DNA of 24,233 nucleotides from UBA3537 sp965657165. Lineage in GTDB: Bacteria; Bacteroidota; Bacteroidia; Flavobacteriales; Flavobacteriaceae. Where the stretch lies: positions 1 to 24,233 of the forward strand of contig CBFHNG010000029.1 of NCBI GenBank assembly GCA_965657165.1. The letters are read 5' to 3'. Shown piece after piece: positions 6,365-14,114 of the stretch; within the stretch, counting starts at the first letter, position 1; every line of letters begins with the position of its first letter. The translations under genes were made by a program, and so were the position numbers. The notes under the pieces were generated by a model. That model was not told where the DNA came from. It saw nothing but the letters and a program-made list of their open reading frames with translations, and ran no database searches.

Positions 6365-8317
6365 ATGTCAAAAGACAAAAATCCAAAGAATTTTAAGTTT
6401 AACGCCTATTGGGTGTATGGAATCGTTATTGGTTTATTCTTAGTATTTAATATATTTTCAGGTGGATTTGGCGCATCCAATGGAGTCACCACAACACCTT
6501 CAAAGTTTTTTAAATTTCTGAAAGATGGAGATGTTCAAAAAGTTGAAATCGTAAATAAGCGTGAAGCTTTGGTTTACCTAAACGAGAAAGCCGCAAAAAA
6601 ACAAATCCACAGCAAAACTCAAACCCAAAACCTTATTCCAATAGGGACTTCACCAAATTATAAGTTTGAATTTGGAGATGTGCAATTGTTTCAAAAACAG
6701 CTGGAAGACACTATCCTTGAAAGAGACCTGGACACAGAGCTGAACTTTAGAACAGAAACCAATGCTTTTGGCGATCTTTTATTGTCAATAATTCCATTTG
6801 TGCTCATCATTGGAATATGGATTTTTATCATGCGAAGAATGTCTGGCGGAGGTGGTCCAGGTGGAGGCGGACAGATTTTCAATATTGGGAAATCCAAAGC
6901 AAAACTATTTGATGAAAAGCTTGAAACAAAAACTACATTTGAAGACGTAGCAGGATTGGAAGGTGCAAAAGAAGAGGTTCAAGAAATTGTGGATTTTCTT
7001 AAAAACCCCGAAAAATATACGGCTCTAGGCGGAAAAATACCTAAAGGTGCATTGCTTGTTGGCCCTCCAGGAACTGGAAAAACCTTGCTTGCAAAAGCTG
7101 TTGCTGGCGAAGCCAAAGCGCCATTTTTCTCACTTTCTGGGTCAGATTTTGTAGAAATGTTTGTTGGTGTTGGGGCTTCAAGAGTACGCGATTTATTTAA
7201 GCAAGCTAAAGAAAAGTCCCCCTCAATTATTTTTATTGATGAAATTGATGCCATTGGTCGCGCACGCGGTAAAAGTAATTTTTCTGGTTCAAATGATGAA
7301 AGAGAAAATACATTGAATCAACTTTTAACTGAAATGGACGGTTTTGGATCCAACACTAATGTGATTGTGTTAGCCGCTACAAACAGAGCAGATGTCTTGG
7401 ACAAAGCATTGATGCGTGCAGGACGTTTTGATCGTCAAATTTATGTTGATTTACCCGACATAAGAGAGCGTAAAGAAATTTTTGAAGTACACCTAAAGCC
7501 TTTAAAAAAAGCTAAAGATTTAGATACAAACTTCTTATCAAAACAAACTCCAGGGTTTTCTGGCGCTGATATTGCAAATGTCTGTAACGAGGCTGCGCTT
7601 ATTGCTGCTAGAAACAACAAAAAAGCCGTTGAAAAACAAGATTTTCTTGATGCTGTAGATCGAATAATTGGAGGATTAGAAAAGAAAAATAAAATTATTA
7701 CTCCAGAAGAGAAAAAAGCAGTTGCCTTTCATGAAGCTGGACATGCCACAGTAAGTTGGATGCTAGAACATGCTGCTCCACTAGTCAAAGTGACAATTGT
7801 TCCAAGAGGTCGATCTCTGGGCGCTGCATGGTATTTGCCAGAAGAACGCCTTATTGTACGACCAGAACAAATGCTGGATGAGATGTGTGCTGCCCTTGGA
7901 GGTAGAGCCGCAGAAAAAGTAATTTTTGATAAAATATCAACTGGAGCGTTAAGCGATCTGGAAAAAGTGACCAAACAAGCACGTGCTATGGTAACTGTTT
8001 ATGGCCTAAGTGATAAAGTCGGAAACCTTACTTATTATGACTCCTCTGGTCAGAACGAATATGGGTTTACAAAACCCTACAGTGAACAAACTGCTGAGCT
8101 GATTGATAAAGAAATTTCAGATATTATAGAAAAGCAATACCAGCGAGCCATTGATTTGCTTGAAAAAAATAAAGATAAACTCATTGAGTTGGCCGAAGTA
8201 TTATTAAAAGATGAAGTCATCTTTAAAGATAATTTAGAGGCAATTTTTGGGCAAAGACCCTTCGAGGATAAAAAAGAAGAAACAACTCAAAAAAATAATA
8301 GCGAGGAAGAAGAATAA
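6365..8317 (+). CDS. ftsH: ATP-dependent zinc metalloprotease FtsH
   Basis: FtsH is a membrane-anchored AAA+ protease that removes misfolded membrane proteins and some regulators. The 650-aa protein has all parts in order: transmembrane helices at about 15-31 and 138-156 around a periplasmic domain, a glycine-rich linker (161-169), the AAA domain with Walker A GPPGTGKT (233-240), Walker B IIFIDE (288-293) and the second region of homology ending in GRFDR (353-357), then the M41 peptidase with HEAGH (456-460). The third zinc ligand is probably Asp531 in GALSDLEK. The acidic tail KKEETTQKNN-SEEEE is normal. Spacing of 10 bp from rsfS suggests cotranscription. Confidence 0.97.
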   Translation: MSKDKNPKNFKFNAYWVYGIVIGLFLVFNIFSGGFGASNGVTTTPSKFFKFLKDGDVQKVEIVNKREALVYLNEKAAKKQIHSKTQTQNLIPIGTSPNYKFEFGDVQLFQKQLEDTILERDLDTELNFRTETNAFGDLLLSIIPFVLIIGIWIFIMRRMSGGGGPGGGGQIFNIGKSKAKLFDEKLETKTTFEDVAGLEGAKEEVQEIVDFLKNPEKYTALGGKIPKGALLVGPPGTGKTLLAKAVAGEAKAPFFSLSGSDFVEMFVGVGASRVRDLFKQAKEKSPSIIFIDEIDAIGRARGKSNFSGSNDERENTLNQLLTEMDGFGSNTNVIVLAATNRADVLDKALMRAGRFDRQIYVDLPDIRERKEIFEVHLKPLKKAKDLDTNFLSKQTPGFSGADIANVCNEAALIAARNNKKAVEKQDFLDAVDRIIGGLEKKNKIITPEEKKAVAFHEAGHATVSWMLEHAAPLVKVTIVPRGRSLGAAWYLPEERLIVRPEQMLDEMCAALGGRAAEKVIFDKISTGALSDLEKVTKQARAMVTVYGLSDKVGNLTYYDSSGQNEYGFTKPYSEQTAELIDKEISDIIEKQYQRAIDLLEKNKDKLIELAEVLLKDEVIFKDNLEAIFGQRPFEDKKEETTQKNNSEEEE

Positions 8318-8358
8318 AAAAATCGTATTATTTTAAACTACAGGCGTTTTAAATTTTT

Positions 8359-8366
8359 TATATTTG
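8359..8366 (+). promoter_or_regulatory. -7 promoter box for the LUD-cdsA-psd-ACBP unit
   Basis: TATATTTG is a perfect TAnnTTTG box ending 33 nt before the LUD gene ATG, in the 82-bp gap after ftsH. No convincing -33 TTG is seen. Confidence 0.5.
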
Positions 8367-8399
8367 AAACTCATTTAATCAACAGCCTTAGTTCAATCA

Positions 8400-9008
8400 A
8401 TGAGTGTATTTCGTAAAATATTTGGTTCAATTTCTAAATCAGATAACAAACACCAAAAAAACAAGGAAGAGAACAAGTTTTTACCAAAAAAAGACACTCC
8501 TATTGATGAATCTTTTACCATCAACTTCAATGAAAACGGTGGTAAGTTTCTTTATTCAGAAAATATTAATGAAGTTTATGACTTTCTTCAACAAATATTA
8601 AAAGAAAATAGCTGGAAAGAAAAATCTGCTTTAGTATTAAACTCTAATCTCAAAAAAAGATTCAAAGACTTTGACTGGAACACGACCGAAGTTATAAACG
8701 AGGGTCATTTTCTATTTACTACTTGTGAGTATCTGATTGCAAATGACGGTTCTATTTTGATTTCATCAAATCAAATTGCAGAAAAAAAACTAAATGAATT
8801 ACCCAAAAATTTTATTGTATTTGCCACAACAAGTCAACTTGTCAAAACCATTGGAGAAGGTCTCCGTGGTATAAAAGCAAAAAACAAAAAAAATATTCCT
8901 ACAAACATTACAACCATCAAACATTTTAAAGCCGCTGAGGATGATAATTTTTTAAGTTACGGTAGTAGCTCCAAAAATTTATACCTGCTGTTGCTTGAAG
9001 ATTTATAA
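8400..9008 (+). CDS. LUD domain-containing protein
   Basis: A 202-aa cytosolic protein with a lysine-rich N-terminus (to about residue 32) and a LUD/LutC-like domain. The most telling stretch is TTCEYLIANDGSILISSNQIA (starting near 107), where LUD proteins have an acceptor site for an anion or nucleotide-like ligand, followed by FIVFATTSQLVKTIGEGL. LutC-type proteins work with LutA and LutB in lactate oxidation, but no lutA or lutB is here and there are no Fe-S cysteine motifs, so lactate use should not be inferred. The gene heads a phospholipid synthesis cluster. cdsA starts 7 nt after its stop, or overlaps it by 14 nt if the upstream TTG is used. Function is not known to me. Confidence 0.8.
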   Translation: MSVFRKIFGSISKSDNKHQKNKEENKFLPKKDTPIDESFTINFNENGGKFLYSENINEVYDFLQQILKENSWKEKSALVLNSNLKKRFKDFDWNTTEVINEGHFLFTTCEYLIANDGSILISSNQIAEKKLNELPKNFIVFATTSQLVKTIGEGLRGIKAKNKKNIPTNITTIKHFKAAEDDNFLSYGSSSKNLYLLLLEDL

Positions 9009-9015
9009 CGTTATT

Positions 9016-9837
9016 TTGAAGGAACTTTTTACAAGAATAGTATTTGGAGCATTATTTATCAGCATTTTAGTAGGTTCTGCACAATACCAATTTGCACTCA
9101 TCGCTTTATTTTTCGTTTTTGGAATAATATGTTTGTTTGAGTTCAACAAGTTAATTGAACAACGTAATATTCTATCTTACCCTATATTTTTAATTTTATT
9201 TGGCATTTTTGCTTTTTGGGATATTATCAACAATTCGGTTAATAGCTTGAATGAAGCCACACAAATTCTACTAACAGTTACTGTTTTTGTTTTGCTTTTT
9301 TTAATACGAGATTTATTTTCTAGAAAAAGCTTACCAAAGCTGCTCACCAATCGCTATATCAATACCACATTTTACATCAGTGCAGGTATAGTATTTTTGT
9401 TACTTATCGCTAATAATTTTGGGCAATATAGTCCAGAAAATATCATTGGTGTTTTTGCGCTCATTTGGATTAATGATAGCTTTGCATACATTGTTGGTAA
9501 AAACTTTGGTAAGCAAAAATTATTTGAAAGTGTTTCACCAAAAAAAACAATAGAGGGGTTTCTTGGTGGTATGATTTTTACAGCAATTGGAAGCTACTTT
9601 ATATCTGAATCTACAAATATTTTACTTTTTTCAAACTGGTTGATTCTGGGCGTTATAGTAAGTGTTTTTGGAACTTTAGGCGACCTCATTGAATCCAAAT
9701 ACAAACGCCAAGCTGGAGTAAAAGATAGCGGTAACCTTTTGCCAGGACATGGTGGTCTTTTGGACCGTCTGGATAGCGCAATATTTGTTGCACCATTTAT
9801 TTATTTATTTTTAAGATTATTATATTATGTTTCATAA
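9016..9837 (+). CDS. cdsA: Phosphatidate cytidylyltransferase
   Basis: CdsA makes CDP-diacylglycerol from phosphatidic acid and CTP, the branch point for all phospholipids. It is a polytopic membrane protein. The family signature is complete near the C-terminus: S-K-Y-K-R, then GVKDSGNLLPGHGGLLDRLDS, preceded by SPKKTIEGFLGG. No ATG is usable. In-frame TTG codons occur at 8995 and 9016. I chose 9016 because it gives a start reading M-K-E-L-F-T-R-I, like other CdsA proteins that begin just before the first membrane helix. The 8995 start would overlap the LUD gene by 14 nt and add seven residues. The psd gene begins inside the last codons of cdsA (11-bp overlap), which suggests translational coupling. 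Confidence 0.93.
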   Translation: MKELFTRIVFGALFISILVGSAQYQFALIALFFVFGIICLFEFNKLIEQRNILSYPIFLILFGIFAFWDIINNSVNSLNEATQILLTVTVFVLLFLIRDLFSRKSLPKLLTNRYINTTFYISAGIVFLLLIANNFGQYSPENIIGVFALIWINDSFAYIVGKNFGKQKLFESVSPKKTIEGFLGGMIFTAIGSYFISESTNILLFSNWLILGVIVSVFGTLGDLIESKYKRQAGVKDSGNLLPGHGGLLDRLDSAIFVAPFIYLFLRLLYYVS

Positions 9838-10474
9838 AGAAGGCAAAAAAATCATTCTCATCACTTTACTAATTGTGGGTAGTTTATTTCTATTGATTGA
9901 CAACATAGAAATTCCATGGTTGATAAAAACTCTTCAAATTATATTATTGGCTTTTTTAATTTTGATTTTACAATTTTTTAGAAACCCAAAAAGACATACA
10001 AAACTCAACGATGCACATCTCATTTCTCCAGTCGATGGAAAAGTAGTTGTTATTGAAGAAGTAGAAGAAACAGAATACTTTAAGGACAAGCGTCTTCAAG
10101 TTAGTGTTTTTATGTCGCCCATCAATGTTCATGTAACACGTTATCCTATTGGAGGAAAAGTACTTTTTAGCAAATATCATCCAGGAAAATATCTGGTAGC
10201 ATGGCACCCAAAATCAAGCGAAGAAAACGAACGTACAACGGTAGTTGTGGAGAACAAATTGTTTGGAAAAATACTCTACAGACAAATTGCCGGTGCCTTG
10301 GCACGAAGAATTGTTAATTATGCTCAAAAAGACCAAAATGTCGTTCAAGGTAGTGATGCAGGATTTATAAAATTTGGTTCGAGAGTAGATTTATTTTTAC
10401 CTTTGGATACCAAACTTAAAGTAGAGCTAAACCAAAAAGTAAAAGGCGGTGAGAGTATCATTGCAGAACTTTAA
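9827..10474 (+). CDS. psd: Phosphatidylserine decarboxylase, short (PSD-A-like) type
   Basis: This enzyme converts phosphatidylserine to phosphatidylethanolamine, the main phospholipid of these bacteria. It is 215 aa, the short form, with hydrophobic helices at roughly 8-24 and 33-50. Visible motifs are SPVDGKVV (67-74), FMSPINVHVTRYP (95-107) and the self-cleavage site FGS at residues 183-185 within GFIKFGSRVD. Ser185 is predicted to become the pyruvoyl cofactor, as in short-form enzymes. The ATG overlaps the end of cdsA by 11 bp, and the two catalyse steps of the same pathway (with phosphatidylserine synthase, not in the window). The ACBP gene follows after 1 bp. Confidence 0.94.
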   Translation: MFHKEGKKIILITLLIVGSLFLLIDNIEIPWLIKTLQIILLAFLILILQFFRNPKRHTKLNDAHLISPVDGKVVVIEEVEETEYFKDKRLQVSVFMSPINVHVTRYPIGGKVLFSKYHPGKYLVAWHPKSSEENERTTVVVENKLFGKILYRQIAGALARRIVNYAQKDQNVVQGSDAGFIKFGSRVDLFLPLDTKLKVELNQKVKGGESIIAEL

Positions 10475-10475
10475 G

Positions 10476-10745
10476 ATGATAAATGACGACGATATAGATA
10501 AAGAATTTCAAGCTGCTGTTGAAAGCATCAACAACCATGAAGAACCATTTCCTGCAGATACACTTTTGAAATTGTATGCGTTTTACAAAAAGGCAACCAA
10601 CGACTATTCACGTCCAAAAAGCAGTAAAGCCATTATCAATGCTTTTAAAACAAATGCGCTTTTTCAGGTAGAGGATATCACTCAAAATGAAGCCAAAAAA
10701 CGTTATATAGAATTGGCTAAAGACTATTTAATTTACAGAAAATAA
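10476..10745 (+). CDS. Acyl-CoA-binding protein, ACBP family
   Basis: An 89-aa protein with the ACBP four-helix pattern: PADTLLKLYAFYKKAT (helix 2, with the usual Y-x-x-x-K-x-A-T), then INAFKTNALFQ and ITQNEAKKRYIELAKDYL. These proteins bind acyl-CoA thioesters in the cytosol. The acidic MINDDDID start at 10476 is chosen over an in-frame GTG at 10449 because that one lies inside psd, and 10476 is the first ATG after the psd stop, with a 1-bp gap. It shares a unit with cdsA and psd, so a link to membrane lipid supply is likely but not shown. Its stop is 2 bp from the stop of valS on the other strand. Confidence 0.85.
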   Translation: MINDDDIDKEFQAAVESINNHEEPFPADTLLKLYAFYKKATNDYSRPKSSKAIINAFKTNALFQVEDITQNEAKKRYIELAKDYLIYRK

Positions 10746-10747
10746 AC

Positions 10748-13378
10748 TTATTTCAGATTTTTTAGACTCGCCTCAATAGTTTCAATTTTAGCTAAAGCAT
10801 CGGCCTCTTTTTTCTTTTCGCTTGCGACAACTTGTTCTGGAGCATTGGAAACAAAACGTTCGTTTGAAAGTTTTTTTCGCACCGAATTCAAAAATCCCTT
10901 TGTGTATTCCAATTCCTCTTCAAGTTTTGAAACCTCAGCCTCTAAATCAATAGCAATATCTGCAACCATAAAATACTCATTGGATTTTACACGAAATGAA
11001 AATGCTTTATCAACACCTGAATCCGTATAATTAATTGTAGAAATATTACCAAGTTTTGAAATTAAATCATCAAAGTTCTTAGAATTGTTACTATTATTAA
11101 TCACATGAAGGTCTACAGCAGTTTTAAAAGGAATTTGTTTTTGTTTTCGCAAATTTCTTATCCCTGAAATCACCTCTGAGGCAAATTCAAATTCTTCTAA
11201 TAGTGAAGTATTTATTGGTTGTGAACTTGGCCAGCTCGAAACAATGAGCGCTTGCTCTGGAGTACGTTCCTTTAGATAATGCCAAATTTCTTCGGTTAAG
11301 AATGGCATAAAAGGGTGTAGAATTTTTAAATTTTGTTCCAAAATATCCACAACCTGATGATATGTTTTTCGATCAATTGCTTCACCATATGCGGGTTTAA
11401 TCATTTCTAATAACCAGGAACAAAAATCATCCCAAATCAATTTGTATATTGACATCAATGCATCGCTCAAGCGATATTTTTTGAAGTGATCTTCAATCTC
11501 GGTAAGTACTTTTTGAAACTTTGAGGCATACCAATCTAAAGCTATTTCTGCATATTTGGGTTGCTCAATATCAGCAACCTCCCAACCTTGAATAAGACGA
11601 AATGCGTTCCAAATTTTATTTCCAAATCCTTTTCCTTGCTGACAAAGTGCTTCGTCAAACAACAGATCGTTTCCTGCAGCAGAACTCAATAAAAGTCCAA
11701 CGCGAACACCGTCGGCTCCAAATTGTTCTATTAATTTTAATGCATCTGGTGAATTACCTAAAGATTTACTCATTTTTCGGCGTTGTTTGTCGCGCACCAA
11801 ACCTGTTAAATAAACATTTTCAAAAGGTTTTTCATCTTTAAACTCAAATCCAGCAACAATCATTCTTGCTACCCAAAAGAATAAAATATCTGGTCCTGTA
11901 ACCAAATCATTTGTTGGATAATAATAATTAATTTCCTCATTTTCAGGATTTCTAATACCGTCAAAAACAGAAATTGGCCATAACCAAGACGAAAACCATG
12001 TGTCCAAAACATCTGAATCTTGTTTTAAATCATCAAGCTGAATGGCAGAATTTTGTGATTTATTTTGAGCTAATTTGAGCGCTTCCTCTTTTGTTTTGGC
12101 AACTACAAAATCATCTTTACCATCCCCAAAATAATAAGCTGGAATTTGTTGTCCCCAAAATAATTGTCTAGAAATATTCCAATCGCGAATATTTTCCATC
12201 CAATGGCGATAGGTGTTATTGAATTTTTTTGGAAATAGTTTTACAGTTTCAATGTTCAAAACAGCATCCAAAGCAGGTTTTGCCAAGTCTTCCATTTTTA
12301 AAAACCATTGGTCCGATAGGCGTGGTTCTATAACAACTTTTGTACGCTCCGAAGTGCCTACTTTATGCAGGTGTTGTTCTGTTTTTATCAAAAATCCTTT
12401 GGCTTCTAGTTCTTTTGAAATTTCTTTACGAACTACAAAACGATCTTTGCCTTCATAATGTAAGCCATAGCTATTTAGTGTTGCATCTGCATTAAAAATA
12501 TCAATAACCTCCAATTGGTGTTTGTCTCCCAAAACCTTATCATTTTCGTCGTGTGCAGGGGTAACTTTTAAACAGCCTGTTCCAAACTCCATATCAACAT
12601 ATTCATCCTCGATAATTGGAATGACTCTACTACACAAAGGAACAATTGCTTTTTTACCTTTTAAATGAGAAAAACGTTCATCGTTTGGATTGATACATAT
12701 TGCTGAATCACCCAAAATGGTTTCTGGTCGTGTGGTGGCAATAGTGAGTCTTTCATCGCTACCTTCAATGGCGTATGCAATGTAATAAAGATTCCCTTGA
12801 CGCTCTTCATAAATAACTTCTTCATCAGAAAGGGTTGTTTGTGCTTTTGGATCCCAATTTACCATGCGGTATCCTCTGTATATGAGTCCTTTATTAAATA
12901 AATCTACGAATACAGAGATCACTGATTCGCTCATATCATCGTCTAACGTAAATTTCGTACGATCCCAGTCACATGAACACCCAAGTTTTTTTAATTGGTT
13001 TAGAATCACACCACCAAATTCATTGGTCCAGTCCCAAGCGTGACTCATAAATTCTTCTCTAGACAAATCATTTTTATCAATACCTTGTTCTTTAAGTTTT
13101 GCGACAACTTTAGCTTCAGTTGCAATAGAGGCATGATCTGTACCAGGCACCCAGCAGGCATTTTTACCCATAAGACGTGCTCGTCTAATCAAAACATCCT
13201 GAATGGTATTATTTAACATATGGCCCATATGCAGTACTCCAGTCACATTTGGTGGTGGAATAACTATGGTATACGGCGTTCTGTCATCTGGTTTTGAATG
13301 AAAATATTGGTGTTTCATCCAATAGTCATACCACTTCTGCTCTACCTGTTGTGCATCATATTTTGATGGGATACTCAT
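10748..13378 (-). CDS. valS: Valine--tRNA ligase
   Basis: ValRS charges tRNA-Val. At 876 aa it is the normal length for Bacteroidota. The class I signatures are both present: PPPNVTGVLHMGH (residues 41-53, HIGH motif as HMGH) and RKMSKSLGN (534-542, KMSKS). The CP1 editing domain shows TTRPET (215-220) and GTGCLKVTPAHDEND (266-280), which clears mischarged threonine in this family. The C-terminal 60 residues form the expected coiled-coil arm, starting at about LEAEVSKLEEELE. The start at 13378 gives the usual M-S-I-P-S-K-Y-D leader. A perfect -7 box is 31 nt upstream. Confidence 0.97.
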   Translation of the reverse strand: MSIPSKYDAQQVEQKWYDYWMKHQYFHSKPDDRTPYTIVIPPPNVTGVLHMGHMLNNTIQDVLIRRARLMGKNACWVPGTDHASIATEAKVVAKLKEQGIDKNDLSREEFMSHAWDWTNEFGGVILNQLKKLGCSCDWDRTKFTLDDDMSESVISVFVDLFNKGLIYRGYRMVNWDPKAQTTLSDEEVIYEERQGNLYYIAYAIEGSDERLTIATTRPETILGDSAICINPNDERFSHLKGKKAIVPLCSRVIPIIEDEYVDMEFGTGCLKVTPAHDENDKVLGDKHQLEVIDIFNADATLNSYGLHYEGKDRFVVRKEISKELEAKGFLIKTEQHLHKVGTSERTKVVIEPRLSDQWFLKMEDLAKPALDAVLNIETVKLFPKKFNNTYRHWMENIRDWNISRQLFWGQQIPAYYFGDGKDDFVVAKTKEEALKLAQNKSQNSAIQLDDLKQDSDVLDTWFSSWLWPISVFDGIRNPENEEINYYYPTNDLVTGPDILFFWVARMIVAGFEFKDEKPFENVYLTGLVRDKQRRKMSKSLGNSPDALKLIEQFGADGVRVGLLLSSAAGNDLLFDEALCQQGKGFGNKIWNAFRLIQGWEVADIEQPKYAEIALDWYASKFQKVLTEIEDHFKKYRLSDALMSIYKLIWDDFCSWLLEMIKPAYGEAIDRKTYHQVVDILEQNLKILHPFMPFLTEEIWHYLKERTPEQALIVSSWPSSQPINTSLLEEFEFASEVISGIRNLRKQKQIPFKTAVDLHVINNSNNSKNFDDLISKLGNISTINYTDSGVDKAFSFRVKSNEYFMVADIAIDLEAEVSKLEEELEYTKGFLNSVRKKLSNERFVSNAPEQVVASEKKKEADALAKIETIEASLKNLK

Positions 13379-13409
13379 ATTTTTGGAACGATTTTTGTCT
13401 TAAAGTCTA

Positions 13410-13417
13410 CAAAAGTA
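13410..13417 (-). promoter_or_regulatory. -7 promoter box for valS
   Basis: The minus strand reads TACTTTTG, a perfect TAnnTTTG box, 31 nt before the valS ATG. No clear -33 TTG is visible. I see no T-box-like leader: the space to the start codon is too short. Confidence 0.55.
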
Positions 13418-13472
13418 CTCATATTTTGGGTTCTTTAAAATTAAATAAACTAGAATTATAAGAGTACAATTT

Positions 13473-13501
13473 TTGATTTTACAAAAAAGTCTTTAAATTT
13501 A
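13473..13501 (+). promoter_or_regulatory. -33/-7 promoter pair for the DUF1573 gene
   Basis: TTG at 13473-13475 (within TTTTTG) is followed after 18 nt by TAAATTTA at 13494-13501, which matches TAnnTTTG but for the last base. The pair has the expected spacing and ends 24 nt before the ATG. Confidence 0.5.
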
Positions 13502-13525
13502 CAATTCAACTAAAATTTCACTACC

Positions 13526-13954
13526 ATGAAAAAACTATGCACATTACTACTACTTAGCGTTTTTGCTTTGCAAACCTATGCACAAGAAAAAACGGCAAAA
13601 ATTGAATTTGAATCCAAAGTTATTGACTATGGAACAATAGAAAAAGGCGCTGATGGCGTTAGAGTTTTTAAGTTTACAAATACTGGAGATGCCCCCTTAA
13701 TAGTATCTAAAGTAAAATCAAGCTGTGGCTGCACAGTTCCAAAAAAACCTGAAGGTCCAATTTTACCAGGAGAATCTGGTGAAATTCAAGTTAAATACGA
13801 CACCAACAGAGTGAATCCTATACGCAAAACAATTACCGTTACCTCAAATGCAGATACGCCTACTGTTGCGCTTAAAATTAAAGGGACTGTAATTGACCCA
13901 AACAAGACATCTAGTGTGATGAAATCCACTAAAAAAAGTGTTGTTGAACAATAA
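13526..13954 (+). CDS. Secreted DUF1573 domain protein
   Basis: A 142-aa protein exported by a signal peptide: MKKLC, then the hydrophobic TLLLLSVFAL, with likely cleavage after Ala19 (T-Y-A then Q-E). The mature part is one DUF1573 domain, an immunoglobulin-like beta sandwich common in Bacteroidota periplasmic proteins: F-E-S-K-V-I-D-Y-G-T-I, then FKFTNTGDAPLIV, and the characteristic SSCGCTVP (residues about 69-76) followed by PGESGEIQVKYD. The role of the domain is not known. The two close cysteines are a family hallmark. It has its own promoter and terminator, so it is a single-gene unit. The last 20 residues are polar and probably disordered. Confidence 0.88.
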   Translation: MKKLCTLLLLSVFALQTYAQEKTAKIEFESKVIDYGTIEKGADGVRVFKFTNTGDAPLIVSKVKSSCGCTVPKKPEGPILPGESGEIQVKYDTNRVNPIRKTITVTSNADTPTVALKIKGTVIDPNKTSSVMKSTKKSVVEQ

Positions 13955-13976
13955 AACATTGACTTATGTCAGCATT

Positions 13977-14008
13977 AAAAAGCATCTTTTTCTAAGATGC
14001 TTTTTTTT
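13977..14008 (+). terminator. Intrinsic terminator after the DUF1573 gene
   Basis: Perfect 12-bp arms AAAAAGCATCTT (13977-13988) and AAGATGCTTTTT (13994-14005) enclose a 5-nt loop, and the right arm runs into eight T residues. It lies 22 nt after the DUF1573 stop. Because the left arm starts with As, it could also work on the other strand. It is the only strong intrinsic terminator I can find in the window. Confidence 0.9.
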
Positions 14009-14043
14009 GTATAAATGATATCATAGTTATAAAATTGTATTAT

Positions 14044-14051
14044 TAAATTTG
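14044..14051 (+). promoter_or_regulatory. Upstream of two -7 boxes before the aminotransferase gene
   Basis: TAAATTTG is a perfect TAnnTTTG box, 63 nt before the ATG and 29 nt upstream of a second, identical box. It may be a second start site or chance in AT-rich DNA. Confidence 0.3.
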
Positions 14052-14080
14052 ATTAGATTTTATTTTCCCTGAACTTTAAA

Positions 14081-14088
14081 TAAATTTG
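14081..14088 (+). promoter_or_regulatory. -7 promoter box for the aminotransferase-murB unit
   Basis: TAAATTTG, perfect TAnnTTTG, ends 26 nt before the ATG at 14115. This is the better placed of the two identical boxes in this gap. Confidence 0.55.
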
Positions 14089-14114
14089 TACATTAAACTT
14101 CAATAGAAATTGAT

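Noticed and set aside
8331..8360. Weak AT-rich hairpin with a T-rich tail between ftsH and the LUD gene
   Set aside because: About 7 bp with a bulge and only one G-C pair. Too weak to call as a terminator.
10449..10475. GTG start for the acyl-CoA-binding protein inside psd
   Set aside because: The nine added residues lie within the psd coding end, and the ATG at 10476 gives a normal ACBP length.
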